Shown here: piece after piece, positions 1-9,458 of the stretch
Numbering within the stretch: position 1 is the first letter of the stretch
How the letters are laid out: every line of letters begins with the position of its first letter
From: Pseudomonas sp. Marseille-Q3773
Lineage (GTDB): Bacteria; Pseudomonadota; Gammaproteobacteria; Pseudomonadales; Pseudomonadaceae
Reading direction: 5' to 3'
Assembly (NCBI RefSeq): GCF_916618955.1
Contig: NZ_OU745390.1
Location: 4,774,001 to 4,838,000 of the forward strand
DNA length: 64,000 nucleotides
The notes under the pieces: generated by a model
Databases searched by the model: none
The model's input: the letters and a program-made list of their open reading frames with translations, nothing else
Told to the model about the DNA's origin: nothing
Translations under genes and position numbers: made by a program

Positions 1-1193
1 TCGTTGATGCGGTGCTCGAAGGCGTAGCCCAGCGCGTAGTAGGTGCGGTCGTAGAATTCGTAGTCAGGGTCACCGAGGTTCTTGTGGTGGGAGATCTTGC
101 CGAACGGCATGTCGATCTTGGTGCCCTGAATCGGCCGGAACTGGCTGGTGGCACCGGTATCGTCGCGGGTGAACTGGGTAAGGAAGGTCAGCGAGGTGTC
201 TTCGTCGATGTTCCAGGTCAGGCTCGGGGCGATGTTGTAGCGCTTGTCGTCGATATGGTCGATCTGCGTGCCACCGTCGCGGATGACCCCGCTGACGCCA
301 TACAGAAAGCGGCCTTCGTCATCGACCTTGCCGGTGCTGGCGAAGTTGATCTGGCGATGGTTGTCGCTGCCGTATTGCAGCTCGATTTCATGCTCGCTTT
401 GCGCTTGCGGGCGGCGGCTGACCATGTCCAGCAGGCCACCGGGCGGGGTCTGGCCATAGACCGACGAAGCCGGCCCGCGCAGCAAGGCAAGGCGGTCGAG
501 GTTCCAGGTTTCGGCTTTTGGGTTGGCGTATACGCCACGTGGCAGCGGCAGGCTATCGAGAAACTGGGTCGGCTCGAAGCCCCGCACGCGCATCCAGTCA
601 TAGCGTGTGTCACTGCCGAAGCTGGCCGACACGATACCCGGCATGTAGCGCACGGCATCGTCGAGGCTGTGTACGCCGCGGTCTTTCATTTGCTCGCGGG
701 TGGCGACGGAGACCGAACGCGGCAACTCGACCAGTGCGGTGTCGGTCTTGGTGCCGGCGGCGCTGCGCTTGGCCACGTAGCCTTCGACCGGGCCCCAGGC
801 GCTTTCGCTGATGCTGGCCGCTTCCACGGTGGTTGCCGGCAGCGCCAGGGTACCTTCCGGGACTGGCACCAGGCTGTAGCTGCCAATACTGCTCTGTTGC
901 AGCTGTAACCCTGTGCCGCGTAGGGCGGCCTGCAGCGCACCCAGGCCGTCGTACTGGCCGCTTACCGGGGCCGAGCTGCGGCCGCTGACCAGAGCCGGGT
1001 CGATGGCCAGGGCAATGCCGGCCTGGCTGGCGATCTGGTTGAGGGTGGCGGCCAGCGGGGCGCTGGGCAGGTCGTAGGCGCGCGCGGCGGATGGCTCGGC
1101 GGCGTACAGGGCAGGGCTGGCCAATGGCGCGGCTACCGCGATGGCCAGGGCGATCAGGCTGGGGCGCAGGATACGTTCAACAGCACGGGACAT
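1..1193 (-). CDS. TonB-dependent siderophore receptor with STN domain, partial
   Basis: Outer-membrane receptor for an Fe(III)-siderophore. The reading frame is open from an ATG at 1193 to the left edge, so only about the first 397 residues are present. I see a signal peptide (MSRAVERILRPSLIALAIAV..), then a secretin/TonB short N-terminal (STN) domain (AYDLPSAPLAATLNQIASQ.., about residues 39-105) that signals to an anti-sigma factor. A plug domain follows, with motifs such as VRGFEPTQFLDSLPLP and LRGPASSVYGQTPPGG (about 190-260), and the barrel begins after it. Downstream of fecIR-type genes on the same strand, it is the transducer of a FecA/FecR/FecI surface-signalling circuit. The ligand cannot be told; ferrichrome- or pyoverdine-type receptors are possible. 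Confidence 0.9.
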   Translation of the reverse strand, partial: MSRAVERILRPSLIALAIAVAAPLASPALYAAEPSAARAYDLPSAPLAATLNQIASQAGIALAIDPALVSGRSSAPVSGQYDGLGALQAALRGTGLQLQQSSIGSYSLVPVPEGTLALPATTVEAASISESAWGPVEGYVAKRSAAGTKTDTALVELPRSVSVATREQMKDRGVHSLDDAVRYMPGIVSASFGSDTRYDWMRVRGFEPTQFLDSLPLPRGVYANPKAETWNLDRLALLRGPASSVYGQTPPGGLLDMVSRRPQAQSEHEIELQYGSDNHRQINFASTGKVDDEGRFLYGVSGVIRDGGTQIDHIDDKRYNIAPSLTWNIDEDTSLTFLTQFTRDDTGATSQFRPIQGTKIDMPFGKISHHKNLGDPDYEFYDRTYYALGYAFEHRIN

Positions 1194-1329
1194 GCAGCGG
1201 CTCCTCGACGGGTAAGTGCTTACTGCTTCCTTGCCGAGCGAGATTGGAAAAGTGACAGGGCGAATCTGAAAAATATCGAGAATTATTTTGAATTGGCGGG
1301 CGTGAATCCGCTTCACACGGGCCGCCCGT

Positions 1330-2286
1330 CTATCTGGGCTTAACGGTCAGCCACCACGGGGTATGCCGCTCGATCTTCACCGGCAATACTGGCAGCAACG
1401 ACGCCAGGGCCAGGTCGGTGTCGGTCAGCGGGAAGCTGCCAGTCACCCGCAGGTCGGCGACCTTGTCATCCACACCGAGGTAACCGCTGCGGTACTGGCC
1501 CAGTGCGACCAGCAGGTCAGCCAGGCGCACGTTGTCCACCACCAGCATGCCGCGGGTCCAGGCGTCGGCACCGGCGGCTACCGCGCCGACCCGGCCAAGG
1601 CCGTTGGCGTTCATCAGCACTTGCTGGCCTTCGTGCAGCACCTGTTCATCAGCGCTATTCAGCGGCAGGGCTGCGACCGAGGCTTGCAACACTTCAAGGC
1701 GCGTACCCTTGGCTTCACGGCGCACCAGGAAGCGCGTGCCCAATGGACGCAGGCGCCCATCGTCGGTACTGACCAGCAATGGGCGCGGGTCCTGATGGCC
1801 GGTCTGAACCGAGATTTCGCCCTGGTGCAGGACGATGCTCCGTTGTTCGCCGGCGTAGTCGATATCCACGGCGGTATGGCTGTTCAGGCTCAGCAACGTG
1901 CCGTCTTCCAGGCGCAGGGTACGCAGCTCGCCGGTGGCGGTGCGCTGGTCGGCCAGCCAATAACTCGGCGCGAGCGACGGTGCGCCGACCCAGGCCAGCA
2001 GCGAGCCGAGCAGGAACATGCCGGCCAGCCCACTGCCAACCTTGCCGATACGCCGGCGCAGGCCGACGCGCGACTGCACCAGGGCCTGGCGTGCCGGGCC
2101 GGCTGCCGCGCCGACGCGCTGGTCCATCGCCCCCAGTTGGCGCCAGGCGCGGGCGTGCTCCTCGCTGGCAGCATGCCAGCGCATGAATTCGCTGCGCTCA
2201 TCGGGCGTGCCGCTGCCACCTTCGAGGCTGAGTTTCCAGGCAATCGCGGCTTCCAGCACGCGGGATGAAACCGGGACATTGCTCAC
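1330..2286 (-). CDS. FecR-family anti-sigma factor (iron transport regulator)
   Basis: Inner-membrane anti-sigma factor that relays siderophore binding from the TonB receptor to the ECF sigma factor. The chosen start is GTG at 2286, which overlaps the sigma-factor stop (GTGA), giving 318 aa (VSNVPVSSRVLEAAIAWKLS..); a start at 2316 would add 10 residues inside the upstream gene. Visible parts are the N-terminal DUF4880-type sigma-binding region (EAAIAWKLSLEGGSGTPDERSEF.., with MRWHAASEEHARAW), one membrane segment (GLAGMFLLGSLLAWVGA) and a periplasmic FecR domain (LRLEDGTLLSLNSHTAVDI). The C-terminus has an STN-like fold (LADLLVALGQYRSGYLGVDDKVADLRVTG). It is co-transcribed with the sigma factor upstream and probably controls the receptor downstream. 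Confidence 0.93.
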   Translation of the reverse strand: MSNVPVSSRVLEAAIAWKLSLEGGSGTPDERSEFMRWHAASEEHARAWRQLGAMDQRVGAAAGPARQALVQSRVGLRRRIGKVGSGLAGMFLLGSLLAWVGAPSLAPSYWLADQRTATGELRTLRLEDGTLLSLNSHTAVDIDYAGEQRSIVLHQGEISVQTGHQDPRPLLVSTDDGRLRPLGTRFLVRREAKGTRLEVLQASVAALPLNSADEQVLHEGQQVLMNANGLGRVGAVAAGADAWTRGMLVVDNVRLADLLVALGQYRSGYLGVDDKVADLRVTGSFPLTDTDLALASLLPVLPVKIERHTPWWLTVKPR

Positions 2287-2801
2287 GTTGGCTCCCCGTA
2301 CAGGGCCGTGTAGCACTGGCGCAGGCCCTGGGCGATGTACTGGCGCACCCGCGACACCGAAACGCCCAGGCGCTCGGCAATTTCGGCATGGCCCATGCCG
2401 TCCAGACGGTTGTACAGGAACGCCGCGCGAGCCTTGCTCGACAGCTTGCCCAGCAGGCGGTCGATGGCCTTGAGGTCCTCGAGAACCAGGTGTTGCACTT
2501 CCGGCGAAGGTTGCTCGGCTTCCGGCAGCAGGGCCAGCTCGGCCAGGTAGGCCTGTTCCAGCGCGGCGCGACGGAAGTGGTCGAACAACAGGCCCTTGGC
2601 CACGGCAGCGAGGAATGCCCGGGGTTCGCGGGGGGTGTCCAGTTGCGCGCGGCCGAGCAGGCGCACGAAGGTGTCCTGGCTGAGGTCTTCGGCACGTTGG
2701 CGGCAGGCCATGCTGCGTTGCAGCCAGGCGAGCAGCCAGCTGCGATGGTCGCGGTACAGCGCACCGACCAGATCGGCATGTGGACTCTGTGCAGAAGACA
2801 A
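2283..2801 (-). CDS. ECF sigma factor, FecI family
   Basis: Extracytoplasmic-function sigma-70 factor, 172 aa, the family's usual size. Region 2 is visible as LYRDHRSWLLAWLQRSMACRQRAEDLSQDTFVRLL and region 4 as KARAAFLYNRLDGMGHAEIAERLGVSVSRVRQYIAQGL (helix-turn-helix). It presumably directs RNA polymerase to the TonB-receptor promoter once its anti-sigma partner is signalled. It is the first gene of the sigma/anti-sigma pair, and a Fur-like box lies 29-47 bp upstream of its ATG, consistent with iron repression. Confidence 0.95.
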   Translation of the reverse strand: MSSAQSPHADLVGALYRDHRSWLLAWLQRSMACRQRAEDLSQDTFVRLLGRAQLDTPREPRAFLAAVAKGLLFDHFRRAALEQAYLAELALLPEAEQPSPEVQHLVLEDLKAIDRLLGKLSSKARAAFLYNRLDGMGHAEIAERLGVSVSRVRQYIAQGLRQCYTALYGEPT

Positions 2802-2829
2802 GCAGCGTCCCCCCGGAACGTATGCATTA

Positions 2830-2848
2830 ACTAACGATAATTATTCGC
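2830..2848. promoter_or_regulatory. candidate Fur box upstream of the FecI-type sigma gene
   Basis: The 19-bp stretch ACTAACGATAATTATTCGC matches the classical Fur consensus GATAATGATAATCATTATC at 13 of 19 positions, with an unbroken GATAAT core. It sits just upstream of the sigma gene start at 2801, where Fur repression is expected for iron-starvation sigma factors. Confidence 0.65.
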
Positions 2849-2929
2849 GATTGTTGCAGAGGCGGGGGGCAGGGCGCAATGGGCGCTTATCGGATGGCCA
2901 TCATGGAAAGGCCTGAGCTGCAAAAGCGA

Positions 2930-3640
2930 TTACAGGCCGTGACTCTGGACCTTGCGCCGCCGCCACCCGCGCAGCCGCTGCTCCAGTTGCAATGGGCTGT
3001 CCAGCTGCTGGCGCCGGGCCTGGCTGAACAGGATCAGCGCCAACTCGGCGGTCACCAGGGCGTCGGCACTGGCATGGTGGCGTTCTTCCACTTGCAGGCC
3101 GAACCGCGCCACCCAGTCATCGAGACCGGCCTCGCGCAGTACTGTGTCGGGGTTGAGCATCGGTGCCAGTTCGGCGATGTCGAGGAACGGCGACAGCAGG
3201 CGGTAGCCCAGGCTTTCCTTCAACGCGCGGGCCAGCATGCGCTGGTCGAAGGGGGCATGGAACGCCAGCACCGGGCTGCTACCGATGAACTCGAGCAAAT
3301 CGAGCAAGGCTTCGGCCGGATCGCAACCGGCAGCCAGGGCACTTGGGCCCAGGCCGTGGATCAGCACGCTGGCGTTGGTCTTCTGCGTTGGCCGGTGCAG
3401 GGTGCGTTCGAACTGCTGGGCAAAGTCGATGGCGCCGTCTTCGATGGCCACGGCGCCGATCGACAGCACCTGGTCACGGTTGAGGTTCAGGCCGCTGGTC
3501 TCCAGGTCCAGCACTACCCAACGCTGTTCGCGCAGGGTGCACACCCCCAGGGGGGCGGGCTTGGCCAGCCGGGCCAGGCGCTGGCGCGTGGCAACATCCA
3601 GTTCGGGCGCGCTGGGGCGCAACCAGGTGAACAGGCTCAT
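2930..3640 (-). CDS. DnaQ-family 3'-5' exonuclease
   Basis: DEDDh exonuclease of 236 aa, resembling the proofreading epsilon subunit of DNA polymerase III. Exo I is VVLDLETSGL (acidic residues near 45 and 47), Exo II lies in LAFHAPFDQRML, and Exo III is HHASADALVTAEL with the catalytic His and Asp. It lacks a clear polymerase-alpha binding tail and is longer at the N-terminus than a minimal exonuclease domain, so it is an epsilon-like paralogue rather than dnaQ itself. Its ATG overlaps the stop of the upstream CBS/DUF294 gene by 4 nt, implying translational coupling; this pairing is common in Pseudomonas. The nucleic-acid substrate in vivo is not known to me. Confidence 0.9.
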   Translation of the reverse strand: MSLFTWLRPSAPELDVATRQRLARLAKPAPLGVCTLREQRWVVLDLETSGLNLNRDQVLSIGAVAIEDGAIDFAQQFERTLHRPTQKTNASVLIHGLGPSALAAGCDPAEALLDLLEFIGSSPVLAFHAPFDQRMLARALKESLGYRLLSPFLDIAELAPMLNPDTVLREAGLDDWVARFGLQVEERHHASADALVTAELALILFSQARRQQLDSPLQLEQRLRGWRRRKVQSHGL

Positions 3641-5574
3641 AACTGGTACCGCAGGGCGAGGCTGCTTTGCAGGCGCTGAGCCTGGCGCAGGGATTCGCGC
3701 AGGATGCGCCGGTCAAGGTGATTGAGGCTGTCCGGGTCGAGCCGGTTGGAGTAGGGCAGGTTGTCGCGCGTCTGGCGCTGGTGCTGCTGCATGCGGGTTT
3801 GCTGAATGAAGTGGTAGGCCTCCTCATACGCCGCGCCGTCCTGCGCCTCGATGATGCCCTTGGCCACCAACTGACGCAGGCGTTCCAGGGTATTGCAGGC
3901 GCCGATGCCATTGGCCAGGGCCAGCAACCGGGCGCCATCGACGAAGGGCGTCAGGCCCTGGACCTTGAGGTCGAGGGTGGCTGCCTTGTCGTTGCCCTGG
4001 CGGGTCAGCACGAACTCGCGCAGGCGGCCAACCGGCGGGCGCTGGCGCAGGGCATTGTCAGCCATCAGGCGCTGGAACAGGCGGGTGTCGGCCCCTTGTT
4101 CGAGCAAGCCCTGGCGCAGTTGCTCGCAACCCTGCTCATCGCCCCACACCACACGCAGGTCGAAGTAGATGCTCGAGCCCAGCAGGTTTTCCGGGCTGGC
4201 TTCGCGGACAAAGCCGGCAAAGCGCCGCGCCCATTCGCTGCGCGACAGGCACAACTCCGGGTTGCCGGCCATGACGTTGCCCTTGCACAAGGTAAAGCCG
4301 CATTGGGCCAGGCATTGATTGATGTATTGCGCCAGCGGCAGCAGGCGGGTGCGGATGGCGTTGGCTTCGGCGCTGTCGGTTGCCTCGAAGAGGATGCCGT
4401 TGTCTTGGTCGGTGTGCAGGGTTTGCTCGCGGCGTCCTTCACTGCCAAAGCACAGCCAGCTGAACGGCACCCCGGGGTCGCCGCGCTCGGCCAGTGCCAG
4501 CTCGATCACCCGGCACACGGTGTGGTCGTTGAGCAGGGTGATGATCTGGGTTATCTGCGTGGACGACGCGCCATGGGCCAGCATGCGCTCGACCAACTGG
4601 CTGATTTCGCCGCGCAGCGAGACCAGGGTCTCCAGCCGGGGGGCATGGCGGATGGTGCGCGCCAGGTGCACCAGGTCGACCCGTTGCAGTGAGAACAGGT
4701 CGCGCTCCGAAACCACCCCGCACAGGCGGCGATTTTCCACCAGGCATACGTGGGCAATGTGTCGCTCGGTCATGGCCATGGCCGCGTCGAAGGCGCTGGC
4801 CTGGGGGCTGAGGTAGAACGGTCGGGCAGTCATATGCCGCTCGATCGGCGCGCCCAGCTCGGCATCGGCTGCGGCCACCACCTGGCGCAGGTCGCGCAGG
4901 GTGAAGATCCCGGTGGGGTAGCGCTGTGCATCGACCACCACGATGCTGCCTACCTGCTGCTCGTGCATCAGCCGCACGGCATCGCGCAGCGGGGTGTCGG
5001 CGCTGCACACCACCGGGTGGCGCATGGCCAGTTCACCCAGGGGGGTGTTGAGTGAATACTGGGTGCCGAGGGTTTCCACGGCGCGCTGGCGCACCTGCTG
5101 GTTCACCTGGTCGAGCAGGCTGCTGACTCCGCGCAGGGCAAAATCGCGAAACACCTCGGACATCGAGAACACGCGGATGAACGCTGCCTTGTTCAACTGC
5201 AGGCAGAAGGTGTCGTCACCGGCCAGGTGCTCGGTACGGGTCGCCCGCTCGCCGAGCAGGGCAGCCAGCGGGAAGCATTCGCCGCTGGTGATCTCGAACG
5301 TGGTCTCGACGCCGGGTTTGACCAGATGCTGGCGCTCGCCGACCACGCGGCCCTGCTTGACGATGTAGAAGTGCTCCACCGGCCCGTCGGCAGGTTTGAC
5401 AATGCTCTCGCCGCAGGCATAAAAGCGCAGCTGGCACTGCTCGACCAGGTAGGCCAGGTGGCTGTGTTCCATCTGGTTGAACGGCGGAAAGCGCTGCAGG
5501 AACTGCAGGGTACCCTGGATATTCTGCAGCACTGCTGTCCTGCCCGCCTGGCTGTAGGCGTCCTTTTTGCTCAT
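3637..5574 (-). CDS. cNMP-binding / CBS-pair / DUF294 nucleotidyltransferase-like protein
   Basis: 645 aa. The order of parts is: a cyclic-nucleotide-binding fold (about residues 30-150, FYACGESIVKPADGPVEHFYIV), a CBS pair (about 175-295, MRHPVVCSADTPLRDAVRLM and RHMTARPFYLSP), a DUF294 nucleotidyltransferase-like domain (about 320-460) with the motif CFGSEGRREQTLHTDQDNGI, and a DUF294_C helical domain. Proteins of this build are thought to be signal-sensing nucleotidyltransferases related to the GlnD fold; no substrate can be assigned. It is the first gene of a two-gene unit with the DnaQ-like exonuclease. A strong AT palindrome at 5601-5620 lies 27-46 bp upstream of the start. Confidence 0.9.
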   Translation of the reverse strand: MSKKDAYSQAGRTAVLQNIQGTLQFLQRFPPFNQMEHSHLAYLVEQCQLRFYACGESIVKPADGPVEHFYIVKQGRVVGERQHLVKPGVETTFEITSGECFPLAALLGERATRTEHLAGDDTFCLQLNKAAFIRVFSMSEVFRDFALRGVSSLLDQVNQQVRQRAVETLGTQYSLNTPLGELAMRHPVVCSADTPLRDAVRLMHEQQVGSIVVVDAQRYPTGIFTLRDLRQVVAAADAELGAPIERHMTARPFYLSPQASAFDAAMAMTERHIAHVCLVENRRLCGVVSERDLFSLQRVDLVHLARTIRHAPRLETLVSLRGEISQLVERMLAHGASSTQITQIITLLNDHTVCRVIELALAERGDPGVPFSWLCFGSEGRREQTLHTDQDNGILFEATDSAEANAIRTRLLPLAQYINQCLAQCGFTLCKGNVMAGNPELCLSRSEWARRFAGFVREASPENLLGSSIYFDLRVVWGDEQGCEQLRQGLLEQGADTRLFQRLMADNALRQRPPVGRLREFVLTRQGNDKAATLDLKVQGLTPFVDGARLLALANGIGACNTLERLRQLVAKGIIEAQDGAAYEEAYHFIQQTRMQQHQRQTRDNLPYSNRLDPDSLNHLDRRILRESLRQAQRLQSSLALRYQL

Positions 5575-5600
5575 GAAACTGACCGTATCGCTATGCCGAT

Positions 5601-5620
5601 CTATATATATCTATATATAG
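5601..5620. promoter_or_regulatory. AT-rich perfect palindrome in the promoter of the CBS/DUF294 gene
   Basis: CTATATATA-TC-TATATATAG gives 9-bp perfect arms in an otherwise GC-rich genome, at the position expected for a -10 region or operator of the leftward gene at 5574. It also lies 160 bp upstream of the rightward receiver gene. Confidence 0.4.
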
Positions 5621-5779
5621 GTGCCGACCATGTTGTTCTCTGCCTCCATGGTCGGCTTGCGGCGGGGTGGTGCCCATTGGACGTAAGTCTATGAGCGGCC
5701 CGTCAAAGACCCGACGAAAGGCGGGACGGGTTACGCAAGTTCTGTGGTCCTAATGCTGAAGCGGAGTTTTTTTGACGAG

Positions 5780-6229
5780 ATGACCATGCCTGAGCCCCAC
5801 GACATCCTGAGCGACGCCGAGCGCGAGGCGTTGGCCCTGGCCAATGCGCCGACGGCCGCCAAGCCACTGGTGCTGGTGGTGGATGACAACGCGGCCAACC
5901 GCGATGCGCTGATCTATTACCTGAAAAGCCGGGGTATCGACTGCGTGGGGGCGGACGGCGCCGAGGAAGCCAGGCTGTATCTGCATTATCAACCGCGCAT
6001 AGGCCTGATGATCACCGATTTGCGTATGCAACCCGAGGATGGTCTGGAGCTGATCCGGCAGATTCGCGAGTCGGAGCGGGCAGCGTTGTCGATCATCGTG
6101 GTGTCCGGCGACACCGATGTCGAAGAGGCGGTGGACGTGATGCACCTGGGGGTGGTGGATTTCCTGTTGAAGCCGGTGGACCTGGAGAGGCTGCTGGAAC
6201 TGGTGAGGAAAGAGTTGCAGATCCGCTGA
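5780..6229 (+). CDS. stand-alone response-regulator receiver protein
   Basis: 149 aa from the ATG at 5780 (upstream in-frame GTG 5744 and ATG 5753 have poorer leaders; 5786 is also possible). A single REC domain follows a 30-residue N-terminal extension: LVLVVDDNAANRDALIYYL supplies the acidic pocket, MITDLRMQPEDGLEL the phospho-acceptor Asp, IIVVSGDTDVEEAV the switch Thr/Ser region and FLLKPVD the conserved Lys. There is no output domain, so it probably acts by protein-protein contact or as a phosphate shuttle. No histidine kinase is adjacent. The gene is convergent with glcB and shares a bidirectional terminator with it. Confidence 0.9.
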   Translation: MTMPEPHDILSDAEREALALANAPTAAKPLVLVVDDNAANRDALIYYLKSRGIDCVGADGAEEARLYLHYQPRIGLMITDLRMQPEDGLELIRQIRESERAALSIIVVSGDTDVEEAVDVMHLGVVDFLLKPVDLERLLELVRKELQIR

Positions 6230-6237
6230 AGCAGTTT

Positions 6238-6256
6238 GGGGCCGCAAAGCGGCCCC
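6238..6256. terminator. bidirectional terminator between receiver gene and glcB
   Basis: GGGGCCGC-AAA-GCGGCCCC is a perfect 8-bp stem with a 3-nt loop between two convergent stop codons. The same 19 bases recur at 26719-26737, also between convergent genes. Confidence 0.8.
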
Positions 6257-6271
6257 GTATACAGATGCTGC

Positions 6272-8449
6272 TTACAACCCGTTACGCGCCTTGAACTCGC
6301 GGCGACGACGGTGCAGTACCGGCTCGGTGTAACCGTTCGGCTGCTTGCCACCTTCCAGCACCAGTTCCACAGCTGCCTGGAATGCGATGTTGTCGTCGAA
6401 GTTCGGCGCCATCGGCCGGTACAACGCGTCACCTGCGTTCTGCTGGTCGACCACCACGGCCATGCGCTTGAGGCTCTCGACCACCTGTTCCTGGCTGACC
6501 ACGCCGTGACGCAGCCAGTTGGCCAGCAGCTGGGCCGAGATGCGCAGGGTGGCGCGGTCTTCCATCAGGCCGACGTTGTTGATGTCCGGCACCTTCGAGC
6601 AACCCACGCCCTGGTCGATCCAGCGCACCACATAGCCGAGGATGCCCTGGGCATTGTTGTCCAGCTCGTTGCGGATCTCTTCGGCCGACCAGTTGGTGTT
6701 GGCCGCCAGCGGGATGGTCAGGATATCGTCCACCGATGCCGGGGTACGCGAGGCCAGTTCACGCTGGCGCGCCTGCACGTCAACCTTGTGGTAATGCAGG
6801 GCATGCAAGGTGGCGGCGGTCGGCGATGGCACCCAGGCGGTGTTGGCACCGGCCAGCGGGTGAGCGATCTTTTGCTCCAACATGGCCGCCATCAGGTCCG
6901 GCATGGCCCACATGCCTTTGCCGATCTGGGCTCGGCCTTGCAGGCCGGTGGCCAGGCCAACGTCGACGTTGTTGTTCTCGTAGGCACCGATCCACTTCTC
7001 GTTCTTCATGGCACCCTTGCGCACCACGGCGCCGGCTTCCATCGAGGTGTGGATCTCGTCGCCAGTGCGGTCGAGGAAGCCGGTGTTGATGAACACCACG
7101 CGCTCGGCGGCTGCCTTGATGCAGGCCTTGAGGTTGACCGTGGTGCGGCGCTCCTCGTCCATGATGCCGACCTTGACGGTGTTGCGCTTCATGCCCAGCA
7201 GGTCTTCGACGCGGCTGAAGATCTCGGCGGCGAAGGCAACTTCTTCCGGCCCGTGCATCTTCGGCTTAACGATGTACACGCTGCCGGTGCGGGTGTTCTT
7301 GCGGCTGGTGTTGCCGTTGAGGTTGTGCAGGGCGATCAGGTTGGTGAACAGGCCGTCCTGAATGCCTTCGGGGATTTCGTTGCCCTGGGCGTCGAGGATC
7401 GCCGGGTTGGTCATCAGGTGGCCGACGTTGCGCACGAACAGTAGCGAACGGCCGTGCAGGGTCACGCTGCCGCCGTTGGGCGCGGCGTACTCGCGGTCCG
7501 GATTCATGGTGCGGGTGAAGGTCTTGCCAGCCTTGCTGACGTTTTCTGCCAGGTCGCCTTTCATCAGGCCCAGCCAGTTGCGGTAGACGACCACCTTGTC
7601 GTCGGCATCGACAGCGGCGACCGAGTCTTCGCAGTCCATGATGGTGGTGAGTGCCGATTCCATCAGGATGTCCTTCACGCCGGCGGCGTCGGTGCTACCG
7701 ACCGGGGTGCTGGCATCGATCTGGATTTCGAAGTGCAGGCCGTTGTGCTTGAGCAGCACGGCAGTCGGCGCGCCGGCATCGCCGTGGAAGCCGATCAGCT
7801 GGGCGTCGTCCCGCAGGCCGCTGTTGCTGCCACCCTTGAGGGCAACAATCAGCTTGCCACCTTCGATGCGGTAGCCGGTGGAATCGACATGCGAGCCGGC
7901 TGCCAGTGGTGCGGCTTCATCAAGGAACGCGCGGGCAAAGGCGATGACCTTGTCACCGCGTACCTTGTTGTAGCCCTGGCCTTTCTCGGCTCCGCCTTCT
8001 TCGCTGATGGCATCGGTGCCGTACAGCGCGTCATACAGCGAGCCCCAGCGGGCATTGGCAGCGTTCAGGGCGAAGCGGGCGTTCATTACCGGTACGACCA
8101 GCTGCGGGCCGGCCATGTGGGCAATTTCTTCGTCCACGTTCTGTGTGGTGGCCTGGAAATCGTCAGCTTGTGGCAGCAGGTAGCCGATTTCCTGGAGGAA
8201 TGCTTTGTAGGCTGCGGCGTCGTGGGCCTGGCCTTTGCGTGCCTGGTGCCAGGCGTCGATCTTGGCTTGCAGCTCGTCGCGCTTGGCGAGCAGGGCTTTG
8301 TTCTTTGGAGCGAGGTCATTGATGATCTTTTCTGCACCGGCCCAGAACTGCTCGGCGACGATGCCAGTCCCGGGGATGGCTTCGTTGTTCACGAAGTCGT
8401 ACAGGACCTTGGCGACCTGAAGGCCACCGACTTGAACGTATCCAGTCAT
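6272..8449 (-). CDS. glcB: malate synthase G
   Basis: Condenses glyoxylate with acetyl-CoA to give malate in the glyoxylate bypass and glycolate utilisation; cytoplasmic, Mg-dependent. The ATG at 8449 ([20 protein letters not shown]) gives 725 aa, the normal length of the monomeric G isoform. Recognisable family stretches include [49 protein letters not shown] and the C-terminal [27 protein letters not shown]. It appears monocistronic, with a 450-bp leader/promoter region upstream. A close relationship to Pseudomonas GlcB is very likely. Confidence 0.97.
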   Translation of the reverse strand: MTGYVQVGGLQVAKVLYDFVNNEAIPGTGIVAEQFWAGAEKIINDLAPKNKALLAKRDELQAKIDAWHQARKGQAHDAAAYKAFLQEIGYLLPQADDFQATTQNVDEEIAHMAGPQLVVPVMNARFALNAANARWGSLYDALYGTDAISEEGGAEKGQGYNKVRGDKVIAFARAFLDEAAPLAAGSHVDSTGYRIEGGKLIVALKGGSNSGLRDDAQLIGFHGDAGAPTAVLLKHNGLHFEIQIDASTPVGSTDAAGVKDILMESALTTIMDCEDSVAAVDADDKVVVYRNWLGLMKGDLAENVSKAGKTFTRTMNPDREYAAPNGGSVTLHGRSLLFVRNVGHLMTNPAILDAQGNEIPEGIQDGLFTNLIALHNLNGNTSRKNTRTGSVYIVKPKMHGPEEVAFAAEIFSRVEDLLGMKRNTVKVGIMDEERRTTVNLKACIKAAAERVVFINTGFLDRTGDEIHTSMEAGAVVRKGAMKNEKWIGAYENNNVDVGLATGLQGRAQIGKGMWAMPDLMAAMLEQKIAHPLAGANTAWVPSPTAATLHALHYHKVDVQARQRELASRTPASVDDILTIPLAANTNWSAEEIRNELDNNAQGILGYVVRWIDQGVGCSKVPDINNVGLMEDRATLRISAQLLANWLRHGVVSQEQVVESLKRMAVVVDQQNAGDALYRPMAPNFDDNIAFQAAVELVLEGGKQPNGYTEPVLHRRRREFKARNGL

Positions 8450-8899
8450 TGCTTGCCTCACTCTGCTCAGCTATTTCGCTCTTCTGTATTAAGCCTGTAG
8501 CGCTTCTCTAAACACGGCACCAGTGCATGCACCCGGGGAAGCCCGAGCGCGGCTGGGTGCGGCCTGCCAGACCGGCTGGCAGACAGTGTGCGTATTTTCA
8601 CAGGCGCCTTGGCAGACATCCAAACGACGTTTTGTAGTCCGCGCCACGGGATACTACATGAAGCAGTAGGCGGGGCAAAATCAGACTAAAAGCGCCGTTA
8701 TGCGACCCGTTGGTCGCGTATGGTCACGCTGGGAGTGGGTATGTTCGCAAAAAACAGGTGGATTGTTCCAGATAAATCTTGAAACAGTACACGATTCGTT
8801 ATGCAAATTGCCCTGCGGCAGGTTGCCGCGCCTTGCCTATACTGAGTCGATCGCCTGATTTCCCGCCACCCGGCGCGGTCCGACAACGAGGAAGGGCTT
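8450..8899. other. 450-bp divergent intergenic region between glcB and the gcvR-like gene
   Basis: Holds the promoters of both divergent genes. An inverted repeat TGTAGT-N14-ACTACA sits at 8633-8658 and may be an operator, but the regulator is unknown. No convincing ORF or RNA gene was seen here. Confidence 0.5.
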
Positions 8900-9418
8900 G
8901 TGGATCATCTTGTACTGACTGTGATTGCCCCAGACAAGGCCGGCCAGGTCGAGCGTATTGCCCAGTGCATTGCCGACCACAGTGGCAACTGGCTGGAAAG
9001 CCGCATGTCGCGCATGGCCGGGCAGTTTGCCGGCATCCTGCGGGTGGCGGTGCCAGCAGAAAACTACGACGCGCTGGTGGCCTCGCTGCAGGAGCTGGTG
9101 CGGTATGACATTCGCGTGCTGATCGCCGAGAGCGGGATCGAGCCGTCATGTACCTGGAAACCGATTGCCATGGAGCTGGTGGGCAATGACCGGCCGGGTA
9201 TCGTGCGTGACATCACCCGGTTGCTGGCGGACCTGGGGGTGAACCTCGAACGCTTCACCACTGAAGTGAGCCCGGCGCCGATGAGTAGCGAGCCGCTATT
9301 CCATGCCGATGCGTTGCTGGCCATGCCGTTGACCCTTTCGCTGGATGAATTGCAGCAGAAGCTGGAGAGTCTGGCGGATGATTTGATGGTGGAATTGAAG
9401 CTGCGGCCGCAGGACTGA
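8900..9418 (+). CDS. GcvR-like protein with two ACT domains
   Basis: 172 aa from a GTG at 8900, preceded by a good GAGGAAGG ribosome-binding site. ACT domain 1 starts LVLTVIAPDKAGQVERIAQCIADHSGNWLESRMSRM and ACT domain 2 starts MELVGNDRPGIVRDITRLLADLGVNLERFTTEV. In E. coli, GcvR is an accessory repressor that binds glycine and antagonises GcvA at the glycine-cleavage operon; the family assignment is solid, but whether this copy controls gcv genes is inference. It is monocistronic, and convergent with rarD. Confidence 0.88.
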   Translation: MDHLVLTVIAPDKAGQVERIAQCIADHSGNWLESRMSRMAGQFAGILRVAVPAENYDALVASLQELVRYDIRVLIAESGIEPSCTWKPIAMELVGNDRPGIVRDITRLLADLGVNLERFTTEVSPAPMSSEPLFHADALLAMPLTLSLDELQQKLESLADDLMVELKLRPQD

Positions 9419-9458
9419 TGCAGCCCCTGCGGTTATCCCGATAACACGGGGAAGGCCC

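Noticed and set aside
1194..1329. Second Fur box before the TonB receptor gene
   Set aside because: The AT-rich stretch near 1265-1290 matches the Fur consensus poorly; control by the FecI-type sigma factor is more likely.
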